A DNA stretch of 45,009 bases from Clostridia bacterium (GCA_022799935.1 JAAWPK010000005.1:1-45009), one strand, 5' to 3'. Numbered from the stretch's first letter, positions 9,748-20,367 are shown. The notes: a model not told the origin generated them from the letters alone. Numbers and translations: made by a program.

Positions 9748-10243
9748 ATGGAAAAAAACAGGGTAGAAAAAAACGAATATTATTTATCCATTGCAGAAGC
9801 AGTAGCAGGAAGAGGAACTTGCCTTAGAAAGAATTATGGATGTATAATAGTAAAAAATGATGAAATAATTGCAACTGGATATACAGGTGCACCAAGAGGG
9901 AGAAAAAACTGTATAGATTTAGGTTACTGTACAAAAAAGAAAATACTTCCCGATATGAGACATCGGAGGATATGATGCTTGTAGATCAGTACATGCAGAG
10001 CAAAATGCAATAATAAGTGCTCCTAGAAAAGATATGATGGAATCAACATTATATTTAGTTGGAGTTAGAAAAGATACAGGGGAATATGAAGAAGATGCTG
10101 ATTCATGTCAATTGTGCAAAAAAATAATAATAAATGCAGGAATAAAAACAGTAATAATAAAACAGAAGGAAAAACATAAGATAATAGATGTAGAAGAGTG
10201 GATTAGGAATGATGATCTATTAGAAGGCAAGATCACATATTAA
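9748..10243 (+). CDS. dCMP deaminase-family protein, +1 at CGG 9964
   Basis: The reconstructed product has 164 residues. ATG 9748 is preferred over in-frame ATG 9742 because AAGGAG ends at 9740. The protein has 'GYTGAPRG', zinc ligand and catalytic Glu in 'VHAEQNAI', and a second zinc site in 'SCQLCKK', as in ComE/Dcd-type deoxycytidylate deaminases that feed dUMP to thymidylate synthesis. CAT-c-GGA at 9964 restores Gly73 and 'HGGYDACRSVHAEQN'; without it the catalytic motif would be missing. The protein in the literal frame would end at 9975. Confidence 0.9.
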
Positions 10244-10309
10244 TAAAAAATAAATGAAGTACTGTTTCATTAAAATTTAGATTCTAAAAAAAGATAAGAG
10301 GTGAATGAA

Positions 10310-11639
10310 TTGAGCAAGCCTATAGTTGCAATAGTTGGAAGACCAAATGTTGGAAAATCGACTTTTTTTAATTATATAGTTGGACAGAAAATTTCTATTG
10401 TAGAAGATAAGCCTGGAGTTACAAGAGATAGAATATATGCAGACACTGCTTGGCGTGGTAGAAATTTTACATTAGTAGACACAGCAGGAATAGAACCTAA
10501 AACAGATGACTTAATAGAGACAAGTATGAGAGAACAAGTTGAAATTGCAATAGATATAGCTGATGTAATAGTATTTGTCACAGATATAAAGCAAGGGATA
10601 ACTGAAGCTGATAAAGATATTAGCTTGACATTAAGAAAATCTAAAAAGCCAGTAGTTTTAGTATGCAATAAGTCAGATGTTTTTGGAAAAATAAATGAGG
10701 ATATATATGAATTCTATAACTTAGGAATAGGGGAACCTTTTGCAGTATCTTCAGTAAATGCTTCAGGAATAGGAGATGTATTAGATGAAATATACAAATA
10801 TTTTCCAGAACAAGAAAAGAATGATGAAAATGAGGAAATAATAAAAGTTGCATTAATTGGTAAGCCTAATGTTCGGAAAGTCATCACTTACAAATAGAAT
10901 ACTTGGAGAAAATAGAGTAATTGTAAGTGACATTGCAGGAACTACAAGAGATGCAATAGATTCGTATTATGAAAATGAAAATGGAAAATATATTTTTATA
11001 GATACAGCAGGACTTAGAAGGAAAAATAAAATAAAGGATGATATAGAAAGATATAGTATTATTAGGACAATGCTTGCAATAGAAAGAGCTGATGTATGTA
11101 TAATTATGATAGATGCAACTGAAGGAGTTACAGAACAAGATACAAAGGTTGCAGGAGAAGCTCATGAGGCAGGAAAAGGTATAATAATTGCAGTAAATAA
11201 ATGGGATGAAATAGAAAAGGACAATCATACATTGGAAAATTTCAAAAAGGATGTTTATCAAAAACTTGCATATTTAACATATGCACCAATAATATTTATA
11301 TCAGCAAAAACAGGACAAAGAGTAAATAAACTCTTTGAAATGATAAATGAAGTAAATAAGTGTAATTCTATGAGAGTATCAACAGGAATGTTAAATCAAG
11401 TAATAGATGAAGCTATTGCAATAACTCAGCCACCAACAGATAAAGGAAAAAGATTAAAAATTTTATATGTAACACAAGCAAGTACAAAACCACCAACATT
11501 TGTAATCTTTGTAAATAATAAAGATATATTCCATTTTTCGTATCAAAGATATTTAGTAAATCATATAAGAAAGGAATTTGGAATAACAGGAACACCAATA
11601 AGGATAATCGTTAGAGAAAAGCAGGACAAAGAAGAATAG
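10310..11639 (+). CDS. der: ribosome-assembly GTPase Der, +1 at CGG 10874
   Basis: The reconstructed product has 442 residues with two tandem G domains and a C-terminal KH-like domain, the full Der/EngA layout. Der is an essential GTPase of 50S assembly. The first domain begins 'KPIVAIVGRPNVGKSTFF'. The second begins 'VALIGKPNVGKSSLTNRI', and its P-loop Gly189 is restored only by reading GTT-c-GGA at 10874. A TTG start at 10310 is preferred because AAGAGGTG at 10295-10302 is at good spacing and the family starts M-x-KP-x-VAIVG; the GTG at 10301 overlaps that ribosome site. PlsY follows after 37 bases, a common der-plsY-gpsA order in Firmicutes. Confidence 0.94.
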
Positions 11640-11676
11640 TAATAAAAAACAAATATAAAATAAGGAGGAATAAAAA

Positions 11677-12309
11677 ATGGCAGCATATATAATAGTAGCA
11701 TTAATAGCATATGCAATAGGAAGTATTAACTTTTCTGTATTAATAAGTAAAAAGATAGCAGGATTTGATGTAAGAGAAAAAGGAAGTGGAAATGCAGGGA
11801 CTACAAATATGCTAAGAAGCATAGGAAAGGGTGCTGCAGCAATAACACTTATATGTGATATTTTAAAAGGTGTTGTATCTGTATTTGTAGCATTTATTAT
11901 ACACAAGATTTTTAAAGAATTAGATGGAGCATTACTTGTGCAAATTGCAGCATTAGCAGTTGTTATAGGACATACTTTCCCAATTTTTTTCGGATTTAAA
12001 GGAGGAAAAGGTGTTGCAACATCACTTGGGATTTTACTTTGTATTAACTGGAAAATAGGACTTGTATGTTTAGTATTTGCATTAATAATAATGGCAGTAA
12101 CTAAAATGGTATCAGCTGGATCTGTTACAGCTGCAATCCTTTATCCTGTATTAGTTCTATGTCAAGTCGGAAAAGAATATTTTATAGTACCAGGAAGTTA
12201 TATTGTATTTAGTATATTACTTGCTTTACTTGTTGCATTCAACCACAGAACAAATATTAAAAGAATATTAGAAGGCAAAGAAAATAAATTAAATTTCAAA
12301 AAAAATTAA
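11677..12309 (+). CDS. plsY: glycerol-3-phosphate acyltransferase PlsY
   Basis: The product has 210 residues and is an integral membrane enzyme that acylates glycerol-3-phosphate from acyl-phosphate, starting phospholipid synthesis. Family motifs are present: 'GSGNAGTTNMLR', 'FKGGKGVATSLG', and a C-terminal 'HRTNIKRILEGKENK'. Two CGG trinucleotides (11991, 12168) straddle TTC-GGA and GTC-GGA and leave the frame intact, which is a useful control for the phase rule. It sits between der and gpsA, and gpsA makes its substrate. Confidence 0.97.
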   Translation: MAAYIIVALIAYAIGSINFSVLISKKIAGFDVREKGSGNAGTTNMLRSIGKGAAAITLICDILKGVVSVFVAFIIHKIFKELDGALLVQIAALAVVIGHTFPIFFGFKGGKGVATSLGILLCINWKIGLVCLVFALIIMAVTKMVSAGSVTAAILYPVLVLCQVGKEYFIVPGSYIVFSILLALLVAFNHRTNIKRILEGKENKLNFKKN

Positions 12310-12335
12310 TATATATATATAATTAAGGAAGAAGT

Positions 12336-12369
12336 ACCAGAGATGACATGTTATTTCTGGTTTTCTTTT
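12336..12369 (+). terminator. hairpin with U tract between plsY and gpsA
   Basis: ACCAGAGAT pairs with ATTTCTGGT, with a wobble, around an ATG/CAT core, followed by TTTTCTTTT. It may be a partial terminator or attenuator inside the der-plsY-gpsA operon. Confidence 0.5.
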
Positions 12370-12420
12370 ATAAATGAAGATGCAAGAAAATAAATCTTTT
12401 TTATAGAAGGAGAGTAAAAT

Positions 12421-13411
12421 ATGAAAAATATATGCATAATAGGAAGCGGGAGTTGGGGTTCAGCACTTGCTATTAATTTAGCTCTTATACGGACATAATA
12501 TAAAAATGTGGTCGTTTAGTGAAGAGGAAAAAGAACTTATTAATAATGAAAAAAAATGCAAGTTCTTGCCAAATGTAAAATTTCCAGATAATGTATATTG
12601 TACAACTTCTTTTGAAGAAGCAATAGAAGGTACAGAGATAATTATACATGTTACACCATCAAAGTTTACAAGAGATACTGCCAAACAATATAAACAATAT
12701 GTAAAAGATCAAATAGTTATAATTTGTTCTAAAGGATTTGAAAAATCAACATTAAAAACACTTGATGATGTAATAGAAGAAGAACTTCCAAATTCCAAAA
12801 TTGCTGTTCTTTCAGGACCAAGTCATGCAGAAGAAGTTTCAAAAGACATACCTACAGCATTAGTTGTAGCTTCAAAATACGATGATGTGAATGAATTAAT
12901 ACAAGAAGAATTTATGAGTAAGTCTCTTAGAATATATACTTGTAAAGATATAAAAGGAGTAGAACTTCGGAGGAGCGTTAAAAAATATAATTGCATTTTG
13001 TGCAGGAGTTGCAGCAGGTCTTGGACTGGGAGATAATAGTTTTGCAGCACTAATTACAAGAGGATTAAAAGAAATATCAGAACTTGGAATTGCACTTCGG
13101 AGGAGAAAAAGAAACATTCTATGGACTTACAGGACTTCGGAGATTTGATAGTAACATGTTTAAGTGAACATAGTAGAAACAGAAAAGCAGGAATGTTAAT
13201 AGGGCAAGGAAAAACAATAGAAGAAGCAAGAAAAGAAGTTGGAATGGTAATAGAGAGTATAGATAATATAGAAGTTGCATATGAACTTGGGAAAATGAAA
13301 AATATTGAAATGCCAATACTAAATACAGTATATGAAATATTGTATAATGATTTAACAGCACAAGAGGGAGTAGAAAGACTTATGCTAAGAGATAAAAAAT
13401 CAGAATTTTAA
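12421..13411 (+). CDS. gpsA: glycerol-3-phosphate dehydrogenase GpsA, four +1 frame changes
   Basis: The reconstructed product has 328 residues and is an NAD(P)-dependent enzyme that makes sn-glycerol-3-phosphate from DHAP. The Rossmann motif '[12 protein letters not shown]' starts the protein. Four in-frame CGG codons each need one skipped C: 12490 (ATA-c-GGA, Gly24, '[10 protein letters not shown]'), 12968 (CTT-c-GGA, Gly183, '[15 protein letters not shown]'), 13098 (CTT-c-GGA, Gly226, '[14 protein letters not shown]'), and 13138 (CTT-c-GGA, Gly239, 'TGLGDLIVTC'). All four give family-conserved text and together yield the normal length. Translated literally, no piece longer than about half the enzyme exists. 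It follows plsY, which uses its product. Confidence 0.93.
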
Positions 13412-13466
13412 GTATAATTTTTCTAAAATTAAGGAAAATATATATAAACGAAAGGAATGATAAGCT

Positions 13467-13943
13467 ATGGAAATATTAGAAAAAATAGGAGATGCTGCAA
13501 GTAAAACATATAAATTTACTGCTGAAAAGACATCTAAGTTTGCAAAAGAAACAAAAATAAAAATGCAGATAAATGAACATAAAGGAGATATAAAAGATTT
13601 ATATATAGAAATAGGAGAAGAAGTATATCAAAAATTTGTAAAAGATGAAGAAATAGATATAGTATCATTACAATCAAGATGTGAAGAAATACAAGAATTA
13701 AGTAATAAAATAGTAGAATGCAAAGACGAAATATTAAGATTAAACGAAAAAAGACAATGCAAAAATTGCTATGAAGAAATTGAAATAAGTGCAAACTATT
13801 GTCCGAACTGTGGTGCTGAGCAAGAACAAGTTTCATATGAAGAAGAACAAGATGAAAAAATTAAGCAGCAAGACGAAAATAATGAACAGAAAGAAGAAAT
13901 AATAGAGGAAAAGCAAGATGAAAATGAAGAACAAGAAAATTAA
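13467..13943 (+). CDS. zinc-ribbon protein with acidic tail
   Basis: The product has 158 residues. The N-terminal half is a charged amphipathic helix region ('AEKTSKFAKETKIKMQ'). A CxxC...CxxC zinc ribbon ('CKNCYEE' and 'YCPNCGAE') lies at about 93-114, and the last 40 residues are nearly all Glu/Gln/Asp/Asn/Lys. Such proteins are common and of unknown function in Firmicutes. There are no CGG codons. The start is ATG 13467 behind AAAGGAATG. Confidence 0.7.
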   Translation: MEILEKIGDAASKTYKFTAEKTSKFAKETKIKMQINEHKGDIKDLYIEIGEEVYQKFVKDEEIDIVSLQSRCEEIQELSNKIVECKDEILRLNEKRQCKNCYEEIEISANYCPNCGAEQEQVSYEEEQDEKIKQQDENNEQKEEIIEEKQDENEEQEN

Positions 13944-13947
13944 ATAA

Positions 13948-14229
13948 TTAATAAGGGTATCTTTCATAAAGATACCTTATTATATTATCTACATTATCTT
14001 CAGTTACATTAATAAAGATACCTTCATCTAAACTAATCCACATATTTATTTTATATAAATCCTTATTATCTATAAAAACTCCAAGGAAATCAGCCATTTG
14101 TATAGGGTTTTCAAAAGTTTTTTCCCATTTAAAGTCATTTTCTAAAATTGTTTGTTTACCATAAAAATTAGATAGAAATTTTGAAATTTCTCCTTTTGTA
14201 TCACTATAAAAATTAATAATTGTAGACAT
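13948..14229 (-). CDS. hypothetical protein, 93 aa
   Basis: An unrecognised small, probably cytoplasmic protein. AGGAGG lies just upstream of the minus-strand ATG (14229). It has no membrane segment or signal peptide. The composition is mixed, with aromatic-rich text such as 'INMWISLDEGIFINV', and it ends 'YLYERYPY'. The CGG rule cannot be tested because no in-frame CGG occurs. It has its own ribosome site and is convergent with the zinc-ribbon gene. Confidence 0.65.
   Translation of the reverse strand: MSTIINFYSDTKGEISKFLSNFYGKQTILENDFKWEKTFENPIQMADFLGVFIDNKDLYKINMWISLDEGIFINVTEDNVDNIIRYLYERYPY
13950..13981. terminator. bidirectional terminator hairpin
   Basis: AATAAGGGTATCTTT pairs with AAAGATACCTTATT across a 3-base loop. 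It serves the convergent genes on both sides and overlaps the last codons and stop of the minus-strand gene. Confidence 0.75.
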
Positions 14230-14346
14230 AAAGACCTCCTAAAATTCGTTAATATTTTGCACAAAAACACAAAAAATATGTATTTAGAATAAGTTTTATG
14301 TTTTTAGAAATAATAATATTAATAAAAAATAGAAAGGTAAAACAAA

Positions 14347-15247
14347 ATGGGAAATAAATTTATAAACATAATATCAAAGGTAATTATCTTTATAGCGATA
14401 ATTTTTTCAGTGATTTTAGCATTTGCAGTATATTCGAATGCTAATGAAGAAACAAAAGAAGATGGAAAAATAGAAGAAGAAGTAAGATACTTAGACAACA
14501 AACTACTTACAATTATAAATTATTTAAATAATATAAATTTACAAAATTATAAAATGACACTAACAAAAATAGAAGCAGAAAGTAATTCATCAGGAAGTAG
14601 TCAAAAACAAGGTGCTGAAGAAGAAGGGCAAAAAGAAGAAGAAAGTAGTTCAAAAGATGGTCAAAATAATAAAGAAACAGAAATCACAAAAATGGAAAGA
14701 GAAACAATTGCAACTGGAAATAAGAAAGGACCAGATTGGGAAACAATAGAAGGAGAAGTAGAAATACTGTATTCATCATGGTCACCAATAGTCCTAGATT
14801 TATATAAGATAAATGTAAGTAAAGAAGACATTTTAGGATTTAGTGATACTATAGATGAGACAATATTGGGGATAAAAAAACAAGATAAAGCATTAACTGC
14901 AATGTATATTGCTAAATTATATAGCTATTTACCTAAATTTGCGAAAAATCTTCGGAATAGAAGAATTGAAAAAGGAGATATTAGAAGTAAAAAGTTATGT
15001 AATTAACTCTTATGCTTATTCAGAAACAGAAAATTGGGACAGAATGGAAGAGGAACTTTTAAAAGGAGAAAACATACTTGAAAGTCTTGTAAATGATACA
15101 AAATATATGGAGAATAAAAGAAAATATAGTATTGATAAAGCGTATGTATTAATGGGAGAAATAAAAAATTCCTTGAAATCAAAAGATGTTGGAATTTTTC
15201 ATTTAAAATATAAAAATCTATTAGAGGAATTAAATGGATTAGGCTAA
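14347..15247 (+). CDS. membrane-anchored hypothetical protein, +1 at CGG 14953
   Basis: The reconstructed product has 299 residues. An N-terminal hydrophobic segment (about 8-27) is followed by a helical region, a low-complexity Ser/Glu/Gln linker ('SSGSSQKQGAEEEGQ'), and a helical C-terminal part, so most of it is probably outside the membrane. CTT-c-GGA at 14953 restores Gly203 and joins 'LPKFAKNLGIEELKKEI' to about 95 more residues. The family is not recognised. The stop overlaps the convergent YcxB-like gene by 4 bases. Confidence 0.7.
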
Positions 15248-15777
15248 TTTATAAACTTCTTTTTAAACTTTATGCCACATTTTTTCTTAATAAATTTAGA
15301 AAAATCATCAGAAGAACCAAGAGAGAATGCAGATTTTGAAATAAGGAATGCGTTTTCTCTTGTTACATAAAGATAAAAAAAGTCTTTTGTTTCAAAAACT
15401 TTATGAAGCATAAAGTATCTATAAGTAAAAGTACCATTATTGTTTTTTACTTCAAAGTTCTTATCAAAAAATATAAAAGTATTAGTATTATTAGAAGTAA
15501 ATTTATCACTTTTTTTTTCTTTTTTAACTATCATTTTTGGACGATATATGCGGTAAGATAAAAATATAATTAATCCTAATGTTAAAACTATTCCTTGGAA
15601 AATGTTACCTATTCCAAATGAAAGGTACATACAAAGCAAAAGTAATAATGTCCAAAATATAGTATACAACATATAAGAAAAAGTAAATGTTTTACAATGA
15701 AAATCTAAAAATTTTATATAAATATCTTGTGTGTAAGTTGTAGAATTTTTAAATAGTTTTTTTTGTTTACTACTCAT
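15244..15777 (-). CDS. YcxB-like membrane protein
   Basis: The product has 177 residues with two adjacent membrane segments (about 34-78) and a cytoplasmic C-terminal domain. That domain has 'TYRYFMLHKVFETKDFFYLYV' followed by 'AFLISKSAFSLGSSDDF', the pattern of the YcxB-like C-terminal domain found in Firmicutes membrane proteins of unknown function. GGAGGAAT precedes the ATG (15777). There are no in-frame CGG codons. Confidence 0.7.
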   Translation of the reverse strand: MSSKQKKLFKNSTTYTQDIYIKFLDFHCKTFTFSYMLYTIFWTLLLLLCMYLSFGIGNIFQGIVLTLGLIIFLSYRIYRPKMIVKKEKKSDKFTSNNTNTFIFFDKNFEVKNNNGTFTYRYFMLHKVFETKDFFYLYVTRENAFLISKSAFSLGSSDDFSKFIKKKCGIKFKKKFIN

Positions 15778-15826
15778 TTTATTCCTCCATTAAAAACCTA
15801 AATATAACATTATTCTACTACTAAAC

Positions 15827-15855
15827 TTTACTTTTTGCAATAAAAATGGTATACT
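15827..15855 (+). promoter_or_regulatory. promoter of the PLP/aluminium-resistance gene
   Basis: TTTACT (15827-15832), a 17-bp spacer and TATACT (15850-15855). Confidence 0.55.
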
Positions 15856-15939
15856 AAAAAATAAATATTAAACAGTTTGAGTGTATTTTAAATTATAATT
15901 ATATAAATAGTTAAAAATTTATAAGGAGAAGATAGCAGA

Positions 15940-17170
15940 ATGAGAAAAGAATTATTAGATCTTGCAGAAGAAGTAGAAGAGGAAATAAAATCACAAATAG
16001 ATAAAATAAATAAAGATGCTATGTATAATAGTAAAAAAGTAATAGAGGCATTTCAAGAAAATAGAGTATCAGACATTCATTTTAATATGACAACTGGATA
16101 TGGATATAATGATATAGGGAGAGATGTAATAGAAAAAATATTTGCAAAGATATTAGGAGCAGAAGATAGCTTAGTTAGAAATCAATTCATATCAGGAACA
16201 CATGCTCTTACAGTTGCACTTTTTGGACTATTAAGACCAGAAGACACTATGCTTGCAATTTCAGGTAAACCATATGATACATTAGATGAAGTAATCGGAA
16301 TAAAAGAAAATAAAAGTTCACTAAGAGCTTTTGGAGTAAAATATAAAGAAATAGATTTAATAGAGAACGAATTTGATAAAGAAAAAATTTTACAAACATT
16401 ACAAAAAGAAAAGATAAAGTTAGTACATATTCAGCGTTCAATAGGATATTCAGAAAGAAAGAGTATTTCTATAAGACAAATAGAAGAGATAGTTGAAGAA
16501 ATTAGAAAAGTAGATAAAGAGGCTATAATATTTATTGATAATTGTTATTGTGAATTTGTAGAAAGAAAAACACCTCTTGAAGTGGGAGCAGATATAATAG
16601 TTGGATCTCTTATAAAAAACCTTGGAGGAGGAATTGCGCAAAATCGGTGCATATATAGCTGGAAAGAATAAATATGTATCACTTGCAGCAGAAAGACTTA
16701 CATCTCCAGGACAAGGAAAAGAAGTTGGACCAACATTGGGTGCAAATAGAAGTTTTTTACAAGGACTATATTTAGCTCCAAGTGTAGTTGCAAGTAGCTT
16801 GAAAACTGCTGTATTTGCAAGCAGAATATTAGAAAAATTGGGGTATAAAGTATCTCCTAAATATAATGAATTTAGAACAGATATAGTTCAAAAAATAGAA
16901 TTTAATGATCCGCAAAAACTAATAAAATTTTGTGTAGGCATACAAAAAGGGTCTGCTATTGATTCAGATTCTGTACCAGAACCTTGTGATATGCCAGGAT
17001 ATGATGATCAAATAATAATGGCTAGTGGAAGCTTTACACAAGGTTCATCAATAGAGCTATCATGTGATGGACCTATAAGAAAACCATACATAGCATTTAT
17101 GCAAGGTGGATTAACTTATGAATACGGAAAAATAGGTGTATTAAGAGCTATAGAAGAAATGATAGGATAA
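15940..17170 (+). CDS. methionine gamma-lyase-family PLP protein (aluminium resistance family), +1 at CGG 16645
   Basis: The reconstructed product has 409 residues and resembles the PF06838-type 'aluminium resistance protein', a fold-type I PLP enzyme family. 'NQFISGTHALTVALFGLLRP' binds cofactor phosphate, 'IIFIDNCYCEF' has the cofactor Asp, and 'GSLIKNLGGGIA' has the Schiff-base Lys. AAT-c-GGT at 16645 restores Gly236 and 'GIAQNGAYIAGK', after which the conserved 'RLTSPGQGKEVG' follows. The Gly codon here is GGT, showing that the fourth base need not be A. A cysteine- or methionine-lyase activity is inferred; the true substrate is uncertain. Confidence 0.9.
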
Positions 17171-17171
17171 G

Positions 17172-17200
17172 TTTACATATTTTATAGATTATGGTATAAT
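17172..17200 (+). promoter_or_regulatory. promoter of the small membrane protein gene
   Basis: TTTACA (17172-17177), a 17-bp spacer and TATAAT (17195-17200), beginning one base after the upstream stop. Confidence 0.7.
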
Positions 17201-17234
17201 ATACAAGTAGAAATAAAGAAGGGAACGATTTAGT

Positions 17235-17405
17235 ATGAAAAGAATGAAAGATTTTGCACTTTGGATACTTGCAGTTGTGGCTTTTGCTTTATTTGCTAAT
17301 GGAATAATATATATGTATTTACATACAGACGAGCTGGGAGGAAAAATATATAATATGACACATAAGGAAGAAGTAGTAAGTGAAAACAAAGTGAATAAAA
17401 AATAA
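17235..17405 (+). CDS. small single-pass membrane protein, 56 aa
   Basis: ATG 17235 to TAA 17403-17405, behind GAAGGGAACG. It starts MKRMKDFALWILAVVAF, has one membrane segment (about 8-29), then a short polar C-terminus rich in Lys/Glu. It has its own promoter and sits directly before mreB, which suggests a cell-envelope role by position only. The family is not recognised. Confidence 0.6.
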   Translation: MKRMKDFALWILAVVAFALFANGIIYMYLHTDELGGKIYNMTHKEEVVSENKVNKK

Positions 17406-17451
17406 GAGATTTTATTATACTTAAAAAAATCTTAAACTTCTAAGAAATCTA

Positions 17452-18544
<1,093 letters not shown>

Positions 18545-18559
18545 AGAATATTTAAATGC

Positions 18560-18684
18560 TTGAGAGTAATTATTTTTATTTTTGCATGTTCTTCATATGG
18601 AAACTTTCTTAGTAGAAATGACATTAGGCGAATGGAACAATTATAAATTGAGACAACAAAGAAAATATAAATAATTACTCTCAA
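18560..18684. repeat. long-loop inverted repeat between mreB and mtaB
   Basis: TTGAGAGTAATTATTT (18560-18575) and AAATAATTACTCTCAA (18669-18684) are a perfect 16-bp inverted repeat enclosing 93 bases. The loop has no ORF and no T tract follows. It may be a structured RNA, a processing site or the remnant of a small mobile element. Confidence 0.7.
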
Positions 18685-18711
18685 ATTATATATTTAGAGG
18701 AGAAATAGCAA

Positions 18712-20011
18712 ATGGAAAAAACAGTTGCAATATATACTTTAGGGTGCAAAACAAACCAATATGAGTCAAATGCCATAGCTCAAAAGTTTATAGAAAAAGG
18801 ATATAAATTAGTAGAATTTGAAGAAAGTTCAGATGTATATATAGTAAATACTTGTACAGTAACAAATATTTCAGATAGAAAATCCAGACAAATTTTAAGG
18901 AGAGCAAAACAGAAAAATAAAGATAGTATATTGGTTGTAACACGGTTGCTATGTACAAGTTGCAAGAGAAGTATTAGAAGAAATAGAAGAAATAGATATA
19001 TTACTTGGAAACAATGAGAAGAATGATATAGTAGAATATGTAGAGAAATACAAAAAAGAAAGAGAAGAAAATATAACAGATGTAATGTATCAAAATGAAT
19101 ATGTAGAATTGGGCAATACAACATTTACAGAAAAGACGAGAGCTGTTATAAAAATACAAGATGGTTGTGATAGATTTTGTACATATTGTATAATACCTTA
19201 TGCTAGAGGAAGAGTAAGAAGCAGAAAATTAGAAAACATAATACAAGAAATAACAGAAAATGCAAAAAAAGGAATTAAAGAAGTTGTCTTAACAGGAATA
19301 CATATAGCTTCATATGGAAAAGATTTTAAAGAGAAAATAGAATTAATAGATCTTCTAGAAGAAATAGATAAGATAGATGGACTAGAAAGAATAAGACTTC
19401 GGTTCATTAGAACCAAAACTAATAACAGAAAAATTCATACAAAGACTAAAAAAATTAAAAAAGATCTGTAATCATTTCCATTTATCTTTGCAAAGTGGTT
19501 CAAAAAAAGTATTGGAAAGAATGAATAGAAGATACACAAAAGAAGAATTTAAGAATGCTACAAAGCTTTTAAGAGACAATTTTTCAAATGTTATACTTAC
19601 AGCAGATGTTATAGTACGGTTTTCCTCGGAGAGACAGAAGAAGAATTTAATGAGACATATGAATTTTTAAAAGAAATAAAATTTTATAAAATACATGTAT
19701 TTAAGTATTCTAGGAGAGAAGGAACAAAAGCTGCTGATTTTAAAGAACAAGTACTACCAGAAACAAAAGAAGAAAGAAGTAAGAGGGTAATAAAATTATC
19801 AAATGATATACAAGAGGAATATAATAAATCATATATAGAGAGAATTGTAAATGTATTAGTTGAAGAAAAACAGGATGGATTTTATAGGGGACATACAGAA
19901 AATTACTTAAATGTATATATACAAGATTTGGAAAAAAATGTAGAAAATGAAATTGTGAGTGTTAAGATAAATGTTACAAAAAATGATGTACTCTTAGGGA
20001 AAATGGTATGA
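18712..20011 (+). CDS. mtaB: tRNA methylthiotransferase MtaB, four +1 frame changes
   Basis: The reconstructed product has 431 residues. MtaB makes ms2t6A at position 37 of tRNAs reading ANN codons. An N-terminal UPF0004 domain has Cys in 'TLGCKTNQYES' and 'VNTCTVT'; the radical SAM motif is 'GCDRFCTYCIIP'; a TRAM-like tail follows. Four in-frame CGG codons are crossed by skipping C: 18943 (ACA-c-GGT, Gly78, 'VVTGCYVQVA'), 19400 (CTT-c-GGT, Gly230, 'RLGSLEP'), 19617 (GTA-c-GGT, Gly302) and 19627 (CCT-c-GGA, Gly305). The last two lie only 10 bases apart and together write 'VGFPGETEEEF', a hallmark of this family. The stop is TGA at 20009-20011. Confidence 0.94.
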
Positions 20012-20014
20012 AAA

Positions 20015-20047
20015 TGTAATGTAACAAAAATGTAACTATTATGTAAT
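20015..20047 (+). promoter_or_regulatory. TGTAA direct repeats at 11-bp spacing
   Basis: TGTAA occurs at 20015, 20020, 20031 and 20042. The last three are exactly 11 bp apart, one helical turn, and lie 37-60 bp upstream of a -35 box. This resembles an OmpR/PhoB-family activator site; the regulator is unknown. Confidence 0.4.
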
Positions 20048-20078
20048 CAAAATTTAACAATTAAATTCAATAAAAAAC

Positions 20079-20107
20079 TTGCAAAACAAAAAAAAGTGTA
20101 GTATAAA
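20079..20107 (+). promoter_or_regulatory. promoter of the FLFQE small-protein gene
   Basis: TTGCAA (20079-20084), a 17-bp spacer and TATAAA (20102-20107). Confidence 0.65.
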
Positions 20108-20149
20108 TAAATAGAAAATGTAATAATGTCACAAAGGAGGAAGCAAAGT

Positions 20150-20338
20150 ATGGAAGAAAATCAATTACCAACAAAAGTAGGATTTTGGGGTAAATTCAAA
20201 TCATTCTTGTTCCAAGAAATTAATGTAGAATTAACACCATATCAACAAAAGGTTGAAGATGAAGTAAATGAATTTTTACATCAAGAAATAACATGGCAAG
20301 GAGTTAAAAACTTCTTATTTCAAGAAGTAAGATTCTAA
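20150..20338 (+). CDS. small protein with three FL-x-QE repeats, 62 aa
   Basis: ATG 20150 is chosen because AAAGGAGG (20133-20140) precedes it at good spacing; an in-frame ATG at 20126 lies upstream of that site. The protein contains 'SFLFQEINVE', 'EFLHQEITW' and 'NFLFQEVRF' near residues 22, 43 and 56, so it is a short repeated helix motif. It has no signal or membrane segment. It has its own promoter, upstream direct repeats and a very strong terminator, all suggesting a well-expressed monocistronic gene. I do not recognise the function. Confidence 0.7.
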   Translation: MEENQLPTKVGFWGKFKSFLFQEINVELTPYQQKVEDEVNEFLHQEITWQGVKNFLFQEVRF

Positions 20339-20367
20339 ATTCATCAAAAGGATAGGGATTATATATA

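Noticed and set aside
19031..19084. Separate genes for each piece of mtaB
   Set aside because: The pieces lack their own ribosome sites and join into one standard-length enzyme.
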